A stretch of DNA of 64,000 nucleotides from Anaeramoeba flamelloides. Its lineage: Eukaryota; Metamonada; Anaeramoebidae. Shown in pieces: positions 1 through 12,310 of this stretch. Position 1 is the stretch's first letter. Each line of letters opens with the position of its first letter. The position numbers and the translations under genes are program-made. The notes beneath the pieces were generated by a model. It searched no databases, was not told where the DNA came from, and was given only the letters and a program-made list of their open reading frames with translations. The stretch is from assembly GCA_027625915.1 (NCBI GenBank), contig JANTQA010000047.1:2108001-2172000 (forward strand). Direction: 5' to 3'.

Positions 1-106
1 AATTTCACAAGAAAAAAATTTTTTGCTTTTACTGGTTTTCGAAATTTAAATGTGTTCGATTTTCATCTAATTTTTTGTTTTAAAAATTCTTGAGAATCTG
101 TTTGGT

Positions 107-255
107 TTAGGGTTGCGATTTCACACTAAAGTCTTCCAAAATATTGTAATCAACAATAAACAGTGATCCTTTATTCCAATCTAATTCTATATTTGTTGGA
201 ATTTTATTCATAATAAAACAATCAAGAAAAGGAAAATGAAGTGAAAATGTGTTCC
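107..255 (-). CDS. Candidate exon of a lipoxygenase-like protein (partial gene at the window edge)
   Basis: An open segment on the minus strand follows a possible acceptor (AATAG, 257-256) and stays open to a TAA at 107-109. It contains the run KGSLFIVDYNILEDF. This matches the position in animal and bacterial lipoxygenases where a Gly-X-Leu-Phe-X-X-Asp-(Tyr/Phe)-X-X-Leu segment precedes the catalytic helices, for example GNIFIVDFELLDGI in 5-lipoxygenase. Upstream in the same frame the segment begins GNTFSLHF, which may correspond to the Gly-X-Asn-Pro region. The iron-binding His residues would lie in later exons beyond position 1. A donor around 130 (GTGTGA or GTGAAA) would end the exon. Upstream exons have not been placed; 450-666 minus has two overlapping open frames that could contribute. 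The family call rests on about 15 residues and is tentative. Confidence 0.38.
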
Positions 256-844
256 CTATTTATTTCAATACCAAAAGTATAATCTCTTAATTTTTGAAAA
301 TAATTGGATAGCTGGAAGTGGCACTGTTTAGAGTTATAATTTTTCAAAACCAAATAATGAAATACAATAACAATTCTCCACAGCAAAGGCAAAAAATAAA
401 TTAAAAAACTTGTGTTATGTTCAAAAAAGTGTACAAACCAAAGATTGTGCTTCAATAAAGAACAATGCTATTAATTTTCAAGGTTTTAAAAAAGAAAGGA
501 CTGATTGAATATGCTTTGTTAATGATGGAAAAAACAAAATCTTTTTCTTTTCGATTTTTCCCCACTTTATTGAGGTAGTTGACCAACCTACCAACAATTT
601 CAAGAACAAATAAGAACATTTCACTTTTTTTTTTCTTCTTTTTTGCTTTTTAAATAGACTTTCCAAAAGAGGTGGGTTGAAGATCTCTATCTTTCTATTT
701 GATCAAAGAAATTGAAAATAAAGTGAAAACGTTTACCATTTTTAAGTCAATTGTAAATAAAGTAAAGGTTATGATAGCTAATGTATTTTCAACTTTAGCA
801 TTACAAAATATAATTTCTGATCATAATATGGACTTTTTGCCGAA

Positions 845-1175
845 ATAAACGAATCAAATCAAGAGTACCACAACAAAACATAAACTAGAAATAGGGTTCT
901 TTAAATAAATTTTTAAAAAAGAATTAGGAAGATATTGAAAGATTAAAATGTAATTTTTTGACAAAAAAATGAACAGAATTTCATTTTTTGAATTTTGATA
1001 AAAAAATCCTTTAATCTCAGAAATTTTGAAAATATGGAGCAATTTTTTCAACAAAAACATTTAATATTTTTGAACCCTTTACATTAATTCAAGATCAAGA
1101 CTCAAAAGCCAATTCGAATTTGAAACAAGAATATGTGTAATTCCTATCTAGAATACCCAAGTCTGAAAAAAAAAC
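845..1175 (+). repeat. Dispersed repeat family M, copy 1
   Basis: A unit of about 330 bp recurs, diverged but colinear, at 29045-29380. Shared landmarks are AAATAGGGTTCTTT near the start, GATATTGAAAGATTAAAATG in the middle, CATTAATTCAAGATC later and CCCAAGTCTGAAAAA at the end. No clear terminal inverted repeat or coding capacity was seen, so the class is unknown. Confidence 0.6.
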
Positions 1176-2151
1176 AGGATATAAATTTTGGTTGAGATCT
1201 CTGTGAAATTAATGTGTATAAATTTTCTGTTCATTTTTATTTTCATTCTTCAAATAAAAATCTCAAATTACAAACACTAATGTGAAAACTTTATTTTTAA
1301 AAGAAATGTCAGGAAAAGGAAGTCATAATTTGATCATAATATTACAATTATTTGAAATATAAATCGGAAAAAATTTCAAGTGATTATCCATTTTTCAATT
1401 CTTTATATATTCCTTTTATTTCTAATTCCAATCCTCCCAATAAAGACCAAAATATACCAAAAAATCCACCAAGTTAAAAAATAGAAAGAAAAAATCCACA
1501 ATCTGTTTCTTTGTTTCCGGTTCCAAAAGAAAAAAGTTGATGTAGTAAAAAATTTTATCTATTTATTATTCAAACAAGAACGTAAATACCAGAAAAATTT
1601 TGGAGTGAGTTGAAGATGGCAAAAATGGGTTAATTTATAGAATTATCATTATCATTTAAAATTAGTAAATGATAAAAAATAAATCTCAAAACCTATTTTG
1701 AAGAATAAAATTAAATAATTTAAGGTGAACAACCTATGAAGAATTAAAAAAATATATATTTTTTAATTTAGGTGTTGTTAGATTGTTCTTTCGGTGAAAA
1801 TTTGATTGATCTCAAAACTTTATTTTCTTTTTAGTATGGAATTTCAAATATATATATATATATATATATATATTAGTTTTTTTGGAAACTCCAATTGAAG
1901 GGTGTAAGGCTAATATATAGATTGGAAGATCTTGAATATTTTCAATTTTTTTGTTTTTTGGGATCTCAATTTAAATATTTATTCCCCGTTTACCTAATTA
2001 CACACACAATATAAATAATTTTTTTTCCAACGATCAAATAAACCAAAACGAGTTAAAAATTCCAATTTACAATGGACAAATAACTTTTTTTAAATTCCCA
2101 TTCAACCTATTAGTTTAGCAACCCTCACTGGAATTTCTGAAAAAAACAAAT

Positions 2152-2699
2152 ATATATATATAAACCTCATCCCAAAAATTTGGACAGGCCCAAAATCAAA
2201 AATAGGCAAAAAAAACCCAATTTATTGTATTTTTCCAAACGTAATCTAAAACCACATTTAAGTTACATAGTATTAATGTTGAAATAAGTAATCATTTTAA
2301 TCTAAATAAAAGAAAAAATAATATAAAACTCAAAAATAAAAATCGGTGTGTCCAAAATAATGAAACGAGCGGAAAAAAATTCTAACTGTAAATTTGTTGA
2401 ATTTTCACCAACAATTGTTGATCGATTAAATGTTAAGACACCATCGACCAATTGTGTGTTATTTTTCAATTTAACAAATTCAACACTAAACCTTCTATTA
2501 ACCATTGAAAAAAAAATTCAGATCTAACGAAACAGATTACATAACTGAAAAAAAAGGAAATTAAAAGAAAAAAAAAGACAAAAAATGAAATAGTTTGTAA
2601 AATCAAAATTTATTTACAAATTGAATGTAAATTGTAGTATTGATGTTCTTTCAACTGTTTAAACTATGTCCAAAATTTTGGAATATAGTTTATATATAT
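2152..2699 (+). mobile_element. TA-flanked MITE, family A, copy 1
   Basis: A non-coding element of about 550 bp. Its left end reads ATATAAACCTCATCCCAAAA followed by TTTGGACA. The right end, reverse-complemented, reads ATATAAACTATATTCCAAAA followed by TTTTGGACA, giving terminal inverted repeats of about 30 bp. Both ends sit in TATATA, as expected for a Tc1/mariner-type non-autonomous element that duplicates TA. A second copy with the same ends follows at about 3490. Class assignment is from ends and target only; no transposase is present. Confidence 0.65.
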
Positions 2700-2804
2700 C
2701 TTTATTAAAATTCCAAAGAAAAGCAAGTTGAAGAGATCCTTCAACAATTATCCAAAAGAAGGGCGTAGCCACACCCATAACAACTAACACACACACATAC
2801 ACAG

Positions 2805-3420
2805 AATTAAATTCAAAATTTTCCACACAGCTAAAAGGTCCCAAACAATCATAATAATACAATTTCATTTAAATTGGAATTAATTTTGATTTTTTTGTAA
2901 AATATGAAAATCATTTTTTCATCTTTTAGTTTTTTGTTTTACATTTCATTTTTTGAATTAAGTAACTCGTTTCGTTCAGTCAAAAATTTTTTTTCAACAA
3001 TTGATATTATGTTTAACTTGAGTTGTTCCAAATAGAAGAACTGTAATTTAATTAGTTGATATAATCTAATCATTTGACCAATCAATACCCACAATATAAT
3101 TTCAAGAATTTGTTAATGAAAAAGATAATTATGATTCTTTATTAAAATTTCTAAACAAAAATTTAGAAATTAGGGCTGTAAGAGGAAATTAATTTCCCCC
3201 CTTCAAAAATAAAAAAAAAAAATAATTTCAAGAATTTATCAATATTCATTTTTTCGTTTTGCCCATCCCCAAAAATTTTAACAAACCGATTACTTTATTT
3301 GTATTGATAATTATTTATGTTTTGTTTTTTGAGTATTATTATTGATAAAAAATTGCAAGAATTCAAATTATAAATGTTTCTTATGTTATTTCTCCGTGAA
3401 TTTATTAAATAAGACTTTTT
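2805..3420 (-). mobile_element. MITE family A, divergent subfamily, inverted copy
   Basis: This stretch matches, in reverse orientation, the copies at 24345-24850 and 42585-43060. Shared landmarks include CAATAATACAATTTCATT at one end and a unit reading AAATTTTTGGGGATGGGCAA (minus strand) near the other. A C-rich scar near 3195-3200 shares the words GGAAATTAATTTCC with the G-run locus at 10540, suggesting a small secondary insertion. Confidence 0.5.
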
Positions 3421-3474
3421 TTATAATAATTGGATTTTTGCGTGTTAAAAATTTTGAATTGGGGTTTAAAGGCA

Positions 3475-3489
<15 letters not shown>

Positions 3490-3508
<19 letters not shown>

Positions 3509-4040
3509 ATCCCATTCCAAAAATTTGGACACACACAAAATCTAAAATAAGCAAAAAAAAAATTTATTATCTTTTTCCAAACCTAACCTATAACCACATT
3601 TAATTTACCAATAATGTTTTTATAAGAAATTATTTCCACCCAAATAAGAAGAAAAAATATGAAATGAAAAAAAAAAAAACTAAAGTCTCCAAAATGATGA
3701 AACCAGCGTTGAATAAAAGATGTATTGTTAAATTTGTTGAAATTTCACCACTAATTTTTGATCGATCAAACGATAAGATATCATTACCAATTTTAGGTGA
3801 TTTTTATATTCAATAAACCCAACAACAATAAACTAACAACCATCAAAAAAATTCCAGATCTAACAACATAGATTACGTAACTAGACAAAAAAGGAAATGA
3901 AAAAAAAAAACAAAAAAGACAAAAAATGAAATAGTTTTTAAACTCAAAATTATTCCCAAATTGTTTTTAAAGTCCAGTTTTGTTATTCAGCCAACTATAT
4001 AAAACGTGTTAAAATTTTTGGTATTTAGTTTCTATATATA
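3490..4040 (+). mobile_element. TA-flanked MITE, family A, copy 2
   Basis: Colinear with the copy at 2152-2699. The left end contains CATTCCAAAAATTTGGACAC and the right end, reverse-complemented, contains AAATACCAAAAATTTTAACAC, so the terminal inverted repeats are recognisable. Both flanks are long TA microsatellites (3474-3501 and 4032-4055), so either the element chose TA tracts or the tracts grew from its target duplication. Confidence 0.62.
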
Positions 4041-7038
4041 TATATATATATATATAGACTGCACACCTAAAAAGAAAAAAACTATGACATTTTTCTTCTT
4101 GTTCTTCCCTTAATTTCTTTATTCTTTTTATTATTCATTTTTTATCTTGAATTTACCCAATCATTCAAAATAAAAGAAAGGTTGATATATTCTTTAAAAA
4201 ATGAAAAAGATTGTTCATTTTCACAAGAAGATATAAATTGTCAAATACCCAATATAAACATAAAAATGTTCATTTTCAACTTTTTATATCACCATTGGTG
4301 CCATCATGGAAAAAATCCTGTTCATACGACACACAATTAAATTGGAAAAAGAATTTTTACATAAAAATTAAATACAGGTGATTTTTAATCTTGTATTTTG
4401 CGCTTCACCCGATACCTAAGTGCCAATTTTAAAACCCCTTTTAAATATAAGGAGTTTGATTAAACAATAATCAACATTCAAACTGAAAACATTTATTCAC
4501 AGCAATCATTGAGAAGATATCCTTTCCATTATCTACCCCCCCCTTGTTTGAATAAAATTTAAAGGGGTTATTATTTATAGTTAAAATTAGTGAAATTTCC
4601 CGTTTTTCAAAAATAAACAATTCTTTTGAAATTTATTGACTATAGATATTATTAGCGCCCGTTTTGGTTATTTCAGACTAGAAATAAATAGAGAAGTGCT
4701 GGTTTGTCATGTTTTGATTCTTTGTTAGATTAGGATAGAATTGAAAAAAAAAAAAAAAAAAACAATCAAGATCGGAATTTAACTTGTAACAGTTGATTTA
4801 AGGGAAAATATTTCTACTTAATTTTGGTGAATAAATTGGAATTTAATAAAATTAATAAAAATATTGCGTAAATGATATTTCAAAAATTTTGGGGTTTTGA
4901 GAGTTTCAGTAAAAAAAATACTATAAGTTCGAAATTTAAATTTTTTATTGTTAATCTCAAAACAATTAAAAACTCTTAAAACTTTCCATAGAAATGAAAA
5001 TAATCAAATTACTCATCCAAAATACCAAAAAAATCAATTTGAAAAAAAATTAAACTTTAATAAAATACCCAATCAAGATCATCCCTCTAAAGTGAAGTTA
5101 ACCAAAGAAGAAGACATTCCAAACACAAAGTTAATCATATTATCTTATATATAAATATATATATATATAAACCATTTCCAATAAAGTGGAGTAAATTGAT
5201 TTTTAAAATATATCTTTTAAACACAATCTTCAAAAAAGTATTAAATATCCAAAATCATTAACCACAAGTTATATATTCTTGATAATAATTCAATTTATTT
5301 CTTAGTATTGTATTACATAAAATAAAAGATATTAAAATTTATGATCTCAAATTTTATCTGATATTTTTTAGGGTGAAAATTGGAGTTTATTATTTTCATT
5401 TTTGATTGAAAAAAACCGTTTTCATAACTTTTTTAATCTCAAGAAATTTTCAAATAGAATCTAAAACATATAAATACATTTAATTGTTTTAAAAAAACAT
5501 TTGTACCGTTTCAATATTTCCAGTTTTTATTGAAATTGGGCCTACAACATTTTCTCAAAAAAAAAACTGGAATTTTTTTCCCATTTTGTGGAAATATTTT
5601 AACCAAACACATTTTAAAATAAATACCTTAGACATTTATTCACTTGGCATTAATATTAAACATAATTTGGTACTGCCAATTAATGAACAGTTTCACTAAC
5701 AAAAATGATTGTTTATGAAATGAAAAAAAAACACTGCCCACTTTCTTGGAAATACCTTATATAAATTGTAACACAAAAAAACACCCGGGCAAAAAAGAAC
5801 TGTTTGAATCACAATAAATGAGGATAATTTTACCCACACCCTATCCCTGTGAATTATGTAAACATGTAGTCAAGTTCTATTGAGTTCAATTACCTGTCTA
5901 GGAATTTTTAATTTATCAAATCAAATAAAAACCCAACTACTGTTTTCTTGAGGGTTTCTAATCGATTCGAAGATCTATAGATTTTCAGAATAAACAGAAA
6001 AGCCAACAAAACCTAAAGTGTTTTTTTAATTTGTGAAATTAAAAGAAAAAATCTTAAATTAAAAATAAATCTTCTAGTGATTTTCCAGAATTCAAAAGAA
6101 TTTATAAAATCCTTGATTTTAATCAATTATTTCAAATCATGTTTAATCTAAGGATAGTAGATAGTTTTTAATTTTATCCTACAAATATTATTATAATTTT
6201 TTATTACTTTGATATTTTAATTATTTTTCTTCTATCTTCTCTTTATTATTTGTTCAAATTTCTTTAATTACTCCTTTCTCTCAATCAATAAATAATAAAA
6301 AAAAAAAGTTAAATTTTAATTTTCATATTTAGTTGTAAACAAATTATTGGGTATGGTGAAAAATTCACAGAAAGTCGCTTGTCCCCTAAAAAGACTTTTT
6401 TTATTGTTATTTTCAAGGATAACAGATAATGAATTATACTTCTCTTATAATAAAATCAAAAGCCAATCAAAAAAAAAAAAAAAAGAAAATGATTTTTAAA
6501 AGAAGAAATTCGAATCAAATAATAATTTTCATACTGAGATTATGAAAGGTAATTACAATCAAAAAAGTTTGTAAAAAAAAAATATTTGTTAAAAATTGTA
6601 AAACAGATTTGAATAACCAACAAAAGCCCTTTATAATTGATAATTAATAAAAAAGATAAATTTATTTATTATTTCAGAAAAATCAAGAATTACAAGATAT
6701 TTATATTATTTTAATAATATGAAAATAATATTATTATATATAATAAAATAAAAAAACAATAAATAAAAACAATAATGGTATTTGAATTCAAAATTGGGAA
6801 AAAATTTTCACACTTTAACTTCATCTTCTTTTTTTACTCATGCACTTCAAATCTTCAAATTGAAACTGGCAAGCTCGTTTTATTTTTATTTTAGTGGCAC
6901 CTTTTATTTTCTGTATATAATAGATCATATTTTGGCTTGTATGACAATTCTAAATAAAAGGAATATTTAAGAATTGCAAAAAAAGGAAAATGAGAGCAAA
7001 TTTCGGACCCCATTTATATTTCAAATCCCAGGAGTAGA

Positions 7039-8576
7039 TTAAAACATTTGGGCCAAAAGTTCTTCTTGTTCTTTAAGTTCGTTTATTATCATTTTTGTAC
7101 ACCAATCGTTTTTCGATTTTTCAAAAATTTTTTTGTTCTCATTTTGATTTTTCTTTGTTAAACCTAATTCTTTTTTTGATTCAGATTTTGCAGAGATCAA
7201 CTTTTCAGATTGCTCTTCTTCGGTCAAAGTGAAAGTCAAATTATATTCGTTGTCGGTAGTAATGCTTTTGTTGTCTTCTATTAACGTGATTGAGTCTTCA
7301 GATATATTCAATTTTTCCACTTTTAAGTTGATGTCTTGATTTAAGTTTTCCCTGCTTATTGGATTTAAGTGACCCTTGCTTTGCTTTGACTCATTAGCAA
7401 TTTGCTCGTATTCGTTTTGAAGTTGTAAATTATAAAATTCAAGGCACTTCAAATGTAATTTTGTCTTCGAAATTTGGTTTTGTAGTAAAAATTTTAGCTG
7501 CTTTTTATCAGAGAGATCTTTTTGTGTGAGGATTAATTCTTGACTTATCGGCTTAATTTTGGATCGAAGATTAAATTGGTGCTTTAAAAGTTTTTCCTTC
7601 AATTTGTTTTCCTTTTCAAGTCTATTGAGTTGGATCATTAGCAATTCTTCATTGATTTGTTTTGGGGAAAGAAAAAGATTAAAAAAAAAATTAAAAATTA
7701 TCAAAATAGAAGAAAGTTTTAGAAAAGAGAAAGGATTATAACTTGCTGAAAATGTTTAAAAATAACTTTTAAAATACCTTTTTTTTGCTCCAATCGCTTT
7801 TCTTTTTTTCGGAGAATTTCTTTTTCTTTATCAACATGCTCATTAATTTTTGTTTCGGGATCAGAAATTCGTTTTTCGGTTAGCACCTGTTCATTTTTCG
7901 TTTCACCTTCCTGTTCTTTTTTTTGTTCTTGTTCTTGTTCTTGTTCCTGTTCCGGTTCCTGTTCTTGTTCTTCTTTTTGTTCTTGGTTATTTGATAATTG
8001 TTCGTTTTGGTCTTGTTTTTGATCTTCGACTTGATCTACCACATTCAATTGCACTTGTTCTTGTGATTGTTCTTGTTCTTGTAACTTTAATTGTAATTGT
8101 TCGTTTTGGTCTTGTTTTTGATCTTCGACTTGATCTTGCACGTGTACTTGCACTTGTTCTTGTGATTGTTCTTGTTCTTGGTTTTGCTCTTTTTTGTTTT
8201 GGTCTTGTTCTGGTTCTTCTTCTTTCGTTTGTACTTGTTCTTGTTCTTGTTCTTGTTCTTGCTCTTGTACTTGTTCTTGTACTTGTTCTTCTTCTTTTAA
8301 TTGTACTTGTACTTGGTTTTCCACAACTTTCTGTTGTTTATTTTCTATTATCACTTCTTTTTCATCTTCTTTTTTTACCATTCGTGCCTGTTGTAGATCT
8401 TGGTTTGTTTCTTGTTTCTTATTGTTTTCTTGTTCTTTTTTAACACTTATGCCCAGATTTGGTTTTTTTGTGAGCTTTGGCCTTGGTTTTTTGGTTAGGC
8501 TTGGCCTTGGCTTTTTGATTAGGTTTGGTCTTGGCTTTAATGGTGGAGGTAATTTTTTTTTCCTTGGTTGGCTCAT
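7039..8576 (-). CDS. Coiled-coil protein with a Pro/Lys-rich N-terminus and a long Gln/Glu repeat
   Basis: Exon 1 runs 8576-7778, exon 2 about 7646-7039, giving a product of about 468 residues of unknown function. The start ATG (8576) opens a basic Lys/Pro segment with a repeated KPRPxLxKKPRP motif (residues 2-40). This is followed by about 180 residues of EQEQ/VQEQ and DQKQDQNE repeats, then a charged coiled coil (RLEKENKLKEKLL and onward) ending NELKEQEELLAQMF. The donor AAG/GTATTT at 7777 and an acceptor ending ATGAAG at 7647 remove 131 bases and keep the frame and the heptad-like charge pattern. A nearer acceptor (TTTCAG, 7746) also keeps the frame; it would leave a 32-base intron and add 33 mostly hydrophobic residues. 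The neighbours are on the same strand but kilobases away. A cytoskeletal or scaffold role would be a guess from composition only. Confidence 0.7.
7647..7777 (-). other. Short intron of the coiled-coil gene
   Basis: It begins GTATTT directly after an in-frame AAAAAG and ends CAATGAAG, with a pyrimidine-rich run TTTTTCTTTCCCC about 20 bases before the end. It is phase 1 and joins two open frames that otherwise end in stops. At 131 bases it is far shorter than the 3.6-6.3 kb introns of the other genes here. The alternative 3' end at 7746 cannot be excluded without RNA data. Confidence 0.55.
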
Positions 8577-10991
8577 AAATAAAATCAAAAGTATATAAGA
8601 AGAAAAAGCTGAAAAAATAATTCATCAACTTCAATAATAATTGTAATACGATTTTTAAGTCATAAATAATTTTTTTGGACTACTTATATTGTTCTTGAAA
8701 CCTATATTTGTTTGTATCTTACTTTATAATATTTAATTGTCTCTCAAAAGCTCAAGAAGGAAAGAAATCAAATTACTGAGAGAAGTTTTTCGTAAATTTA
8801 TGAAATTATTTGAAACTGTCAATTCTTTCAAATTGAATCGGGGTTTTGTTTTATTTAAATACAGATTGTTATTTTTTTGAAATCAGACATTACTGTATTT
8901 CCCTCATTATTGTTGTGTAAAAAATTTGTAAAACAGCAGAAAAGTGGTACTTTTTTTTTTTAAAAATTAAAAATGGTTTTTCACATTAGCAAAAACAAAG
9001 AAGAAAAACACAAGAACAATTTTTTAAAGGTGTAAAGAATTTAAATAAGGATAATCAAGTTTTTAACAAAATAGTATCAAACTAAAGTACATTTGTTTTC
9101 AATGTAATCAGGATCATTTAAGTAGATTCTCTTAAAAATCAAATATTTTATTTTTGATTTTTAATAGTAACAGAAATAAGAAAAAATAGTGCATTATAGG
9201 GCAATTCATATTTGGTAAATAACAACTTTCAGAGATAAACCTTAATATTTAATCTGAATTATTTTGTGAGTACTTGAGAAAATTTCCCTCTATTCTTATT
9301 AAGATAGACCAAATGTTAAAAGTAGCTAAATTTGAACATAAAGATTTTTTGATTTTTCATTGAAAATCTTAATAGAACCATAAAACTTTATTTTTTCAAA
9401 AATAGCATTGAATATCAAGATTAAAGACAAAATACCAAATAGAATTGGAATAAAATTCTTATTATTACACTAAAAAAATTTATTTTCAAAATAACGTTTA
9501 AAATAAAAAAAAAATAATGTTTATACTTTACTATTTAAAAGTTAGATTTAGTTTTTATATAAAGTATTTGATTTTTCAGAGAATCTAGATGAAGGATCCT
9601 GATTAAATTGAAATGTAGAGAATTTAAATTAGAGATGGAGGATAACAATCGGGATAATACTTAATTTGATTACATATCAACTTCAAAAAATACAAATAAT
9701 TTAGCTCTTTTTTCTTTGTTTCTTTACTAAATTAAAAAAAAAAAAATTAAAAAAAAATTCTTCACTATTTTTTCAGAAATATTAAGATCTACAAATAAGA
9801 AATATTTTTGTTTTAGTTTTGTTAAAAGAATCATTACATATTTATTAAACTTATATTTTAAATTAAAATATATGTTTCCCCATTCAAGTAAAATTATACA
9901 TTAATGAACAAAGAAACACACTGATCAATATAATCATATCTGATCATATTTTGGAAAAGTTATACTAACGAAATGTAATTCTCAAAACGAAAGAGAAAAT
10001 GTGATTTTTTTTTAAAAAATCAAGATAATTATTAATAAATATTTTTTACATATATAAAAAATTCAATTTTTAATATAAATTAGAACAATTTTTTTTTAAC
10101 AAATTCAACACATAATTTAACTTTATCTCAAAAAAATCAATTATAGTATTGAAAAAAATATATGATAGTAAAATTATCCCATGAACGCTTTTTAATTATT
10201 ACTATTAGAAAATTTTTATGTAATTACATAATAATTTCTATTATATTAGAATCAAACATTGAAAATTATAACTCATCACTTATTAGAATGATTATTAATT
10301 AAATCAATACAAGTTCAAAACACTATTCAATCAATTAAAAACTTAGATTAAAAATCACCATTGCCCAAATTCATAGGTAACCTCTATAAACCACTATTTT
10401 TTTCAAAATAAGTTGATCTGTTGATTATATCAAACAATTATTGAGTACCCAATAGACGACCAACTTTAATAAACTTTGGATAGGTTTATTTCTTTTTTTC
10501 CACAAAATTTTGGTTATTGTTTTTTATTATTATTTTGAAGGGGGGGGGGGGGGAGGAAATTAATTTCCATTTCAGCCGTTAAATTTTTTTTAATTTTAGA
10601 AATAAAAAAAAAATCAAACGGAACTTTTCCAGACTTCAAAAGAATAGAGAAAAATCTTTGATTTTAGTTAATTCTTTTAAATTCTGGAAAAGATAACAGA
10701 TGTATTGTTTTAATTGAAGAAATAAACCAATAATTAAATTTTTGGTTTATTTCAAAAATTAAATAAAACCTAACTGCTAACTCACGAGGTAATTTGATTG
10801 AATTACCCTTCTATACATAAACAAATATTACGAACTTTTTTTCTTCAAAATGTAGTTACGACCAATACTAATAAAAAATGGACAATATAACAAGAAAAAA
10901 AATGATTTTTTAAACAAGAAGATCCAATTATAACCCCCCCCCTCTATTTGAAATTCTATCAAGATTAAACCTCTTCAGATAAAAAAAAACC

Positions 10992-12310
10992 TTTTTTTTT
11001 TTTTTTTATTATTTATATTATTTAAGGGAGGAGTTATTAGCTCCTCTTGTGTGCCGGGATTCCTAAATTTTCATCTGGGAATCTTATTAAAGACTCAAAG
11101 ATAAGCTTATTATCCCCTAGGCTAATAAAATTAATAAATCTTTTTTTGTAATAATATCAAAAATATTATTATTTTTTAATATATTAGATATATTAATTTT
11201 TCTTAATTCAGATATCCAGATTTTACGATTATTTTTATTGGCTGAGCAATTCCATAGAAAATGATCCAAATCTTCAATGATATCTAAATTATTTATTTTT
11301 TTACATATCTCACAATTTTTTGATTTATTTTTATTCATAACATAAATGTATCTATTTAAATAATTTGTAAAATTTCTAAGTTTTAAAATTGAAGTTGAAC
11401 CTCCATTTTAAATATCTTTTGTCATTAGGTTTTTTTTAATTTAAGAAAAGAAAAGAAAATTTATTTAATTTACTTTTTATTTCTCAAATTAAAAAAAACC
11501 TAGACACGATTACTAGCTTATTGTGTTATTTATTTGGATAATTTTTAAATATTTTTGGACTTTCCAACTTGAGCTATTTTCGAATTGATTAATTCGATAT
11601 TTATCAAGTTCCATTTCTAATTCTTTTAAGTTCTTTGTTTGCCAGTTAATATTTTCAAATTCTTTTTCTCTAAAAGGAAGATAATTAATTAATTCATCAA
11701 AACCAAGGTTTTTTATTTTTTGTATTAACTTAAATCTTCTTCTATAAATTGTTATTCTAACAGGATCAATTTTGGCTTCAGTTTTATAAATAAACCTTGG
11801 AGAATGTGGGATAATTAATAAAAATTTTGTTATTTTTTTTATTAATCCAAGTATCAATATCTTTAAAATCTGTTTTTGTTAAATCAAATATTTCTAATCC
11901 ATATAATAGTTGGCTATGTAAAAAGGCTTTAAAAAAGTGAATTTTTAATCCATTAGAAAAATTTTTTTGTTGTAAGATATTGATTAACTTTTTGAAATTG
12001 TTCTTAACTTTTTCAAGGTTAAACTTTAAATGAGTTTTTTTATCCAGCCAAATACCAAGATATAAAATTTTCTTTGGAATTAAAGATTTTTTCGTTTTAT
12101 CACTATTTGAATTCATACCAAAATCTCTTATAATTTTAAAGATTTTTTCTGATTGAAAATTTATTTCAATCAATGATCCTTTCATAAGCAAGATTAGATC
12201 ATCTGCAAACATCTGAACATGTATTGACAATGGTTTAATTTTTTCTAAGAGAAAATGAATAATAAATCCAAATAATAAAGGAGAGAATGGATCTCTAAAA
12301 AAAAACATTT
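10992..12310 (-). mobile_element. 5'-truncated non-LTR retrotransposon (LINE) copy
   Basis: Three minus-strand open segments in successive frames encode pieces of a reverse transcriptase ORF. 12300-11784 has SPLLFGFIIHFLLEKI, then VQMFADDLILL (the F/YADD catalytic box) and YGLEIFDL. 11857-11513 continues the thumb region. 11338-11117 carries a C-x2-C-x12-H-x4-C knuckle (CEICKK...DHFLWNC), typical of the C-terminal zf-RVT of LINEs. The 3' end reads AACTCCTCCCTTAAATAATA followed by an A-rich tail at 11010-10992. The 5' side stops inside the RT domain at about 12310, as in ordinary LINE truncation. At least two frameshifts and an inserted small hairpin element (11425-11505) show it is dead. Other copies lie at 21480, 54050 and 57375. 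Confidence 0.82.
11425..11505. mobile_element. Small hairpin element (family B core) inserted in the LINE
   Basis: A short inverted repeat begins ATTAGGTTTTTTTTAATTT and ends AAATTAAAAAAAACCTAGA. It is the recurring core of family B, seen again near 20700, 34150, 46770 and 54100. It sits between the LINE thumb segment and its zinc knuckle, so it arrived after the LINE did. Confidence 0.5.

Larger units (their letters stand above)
256..7038. other. Gene-poor stretch with dispersed repeats; possibly intron or upstream sequence of the left-edge gene
   Basis: No complete gene was recognised. Two overlapping open frames lie at 450-666 (minus) and could be exons of the left-edge gene. The rest is repeats: one unit at 845-1175 that recurs near 29045, three copies of a TA-flanked MITE family between 2150 and 4040, TA microsatellites near 1850, 3480, 4035 and 5150, a module related to the hairpin repeat at 5935-6165, and a short unit at 4960-5070 that recurs near 63445. 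A run of eight C lies near 4541. The last few hundred bases before 7038 should be the 3' flank of the coiled-coil gene. Confidence 0.6.

Noticed and set aside
2302-2868. Two minus-strand open frames of about 68 residues
   Set aside because: Both lie within family A MITE copies; other copies do not conserve the frames.
4948-5154. Plus-strand open frame with a coding-like look (NENNQITHPKYQKNQ)
   Set aside because: The same DNA unit recurs near 63445 with the frame broken, so it is treated as a repeat fragment.
7746-7777. 32-base intron alternative in the coiled-coil gene
   Set aside because: It keeps the frame but would be far shorter than any other intron here and would insert a hydrophobic stretch into a coiled coil; kept only as an alternative.
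7850-8443. 197-residue plus-strand open frame rich in Val/Leu opposite the coiled-coil gene
   Set aside because: It is the antisense of the CAA/GAA-rich Gln/Glu repeat; the composition follows from the repeat, and the minus strand has the start, splice and coiled-coil pattern.
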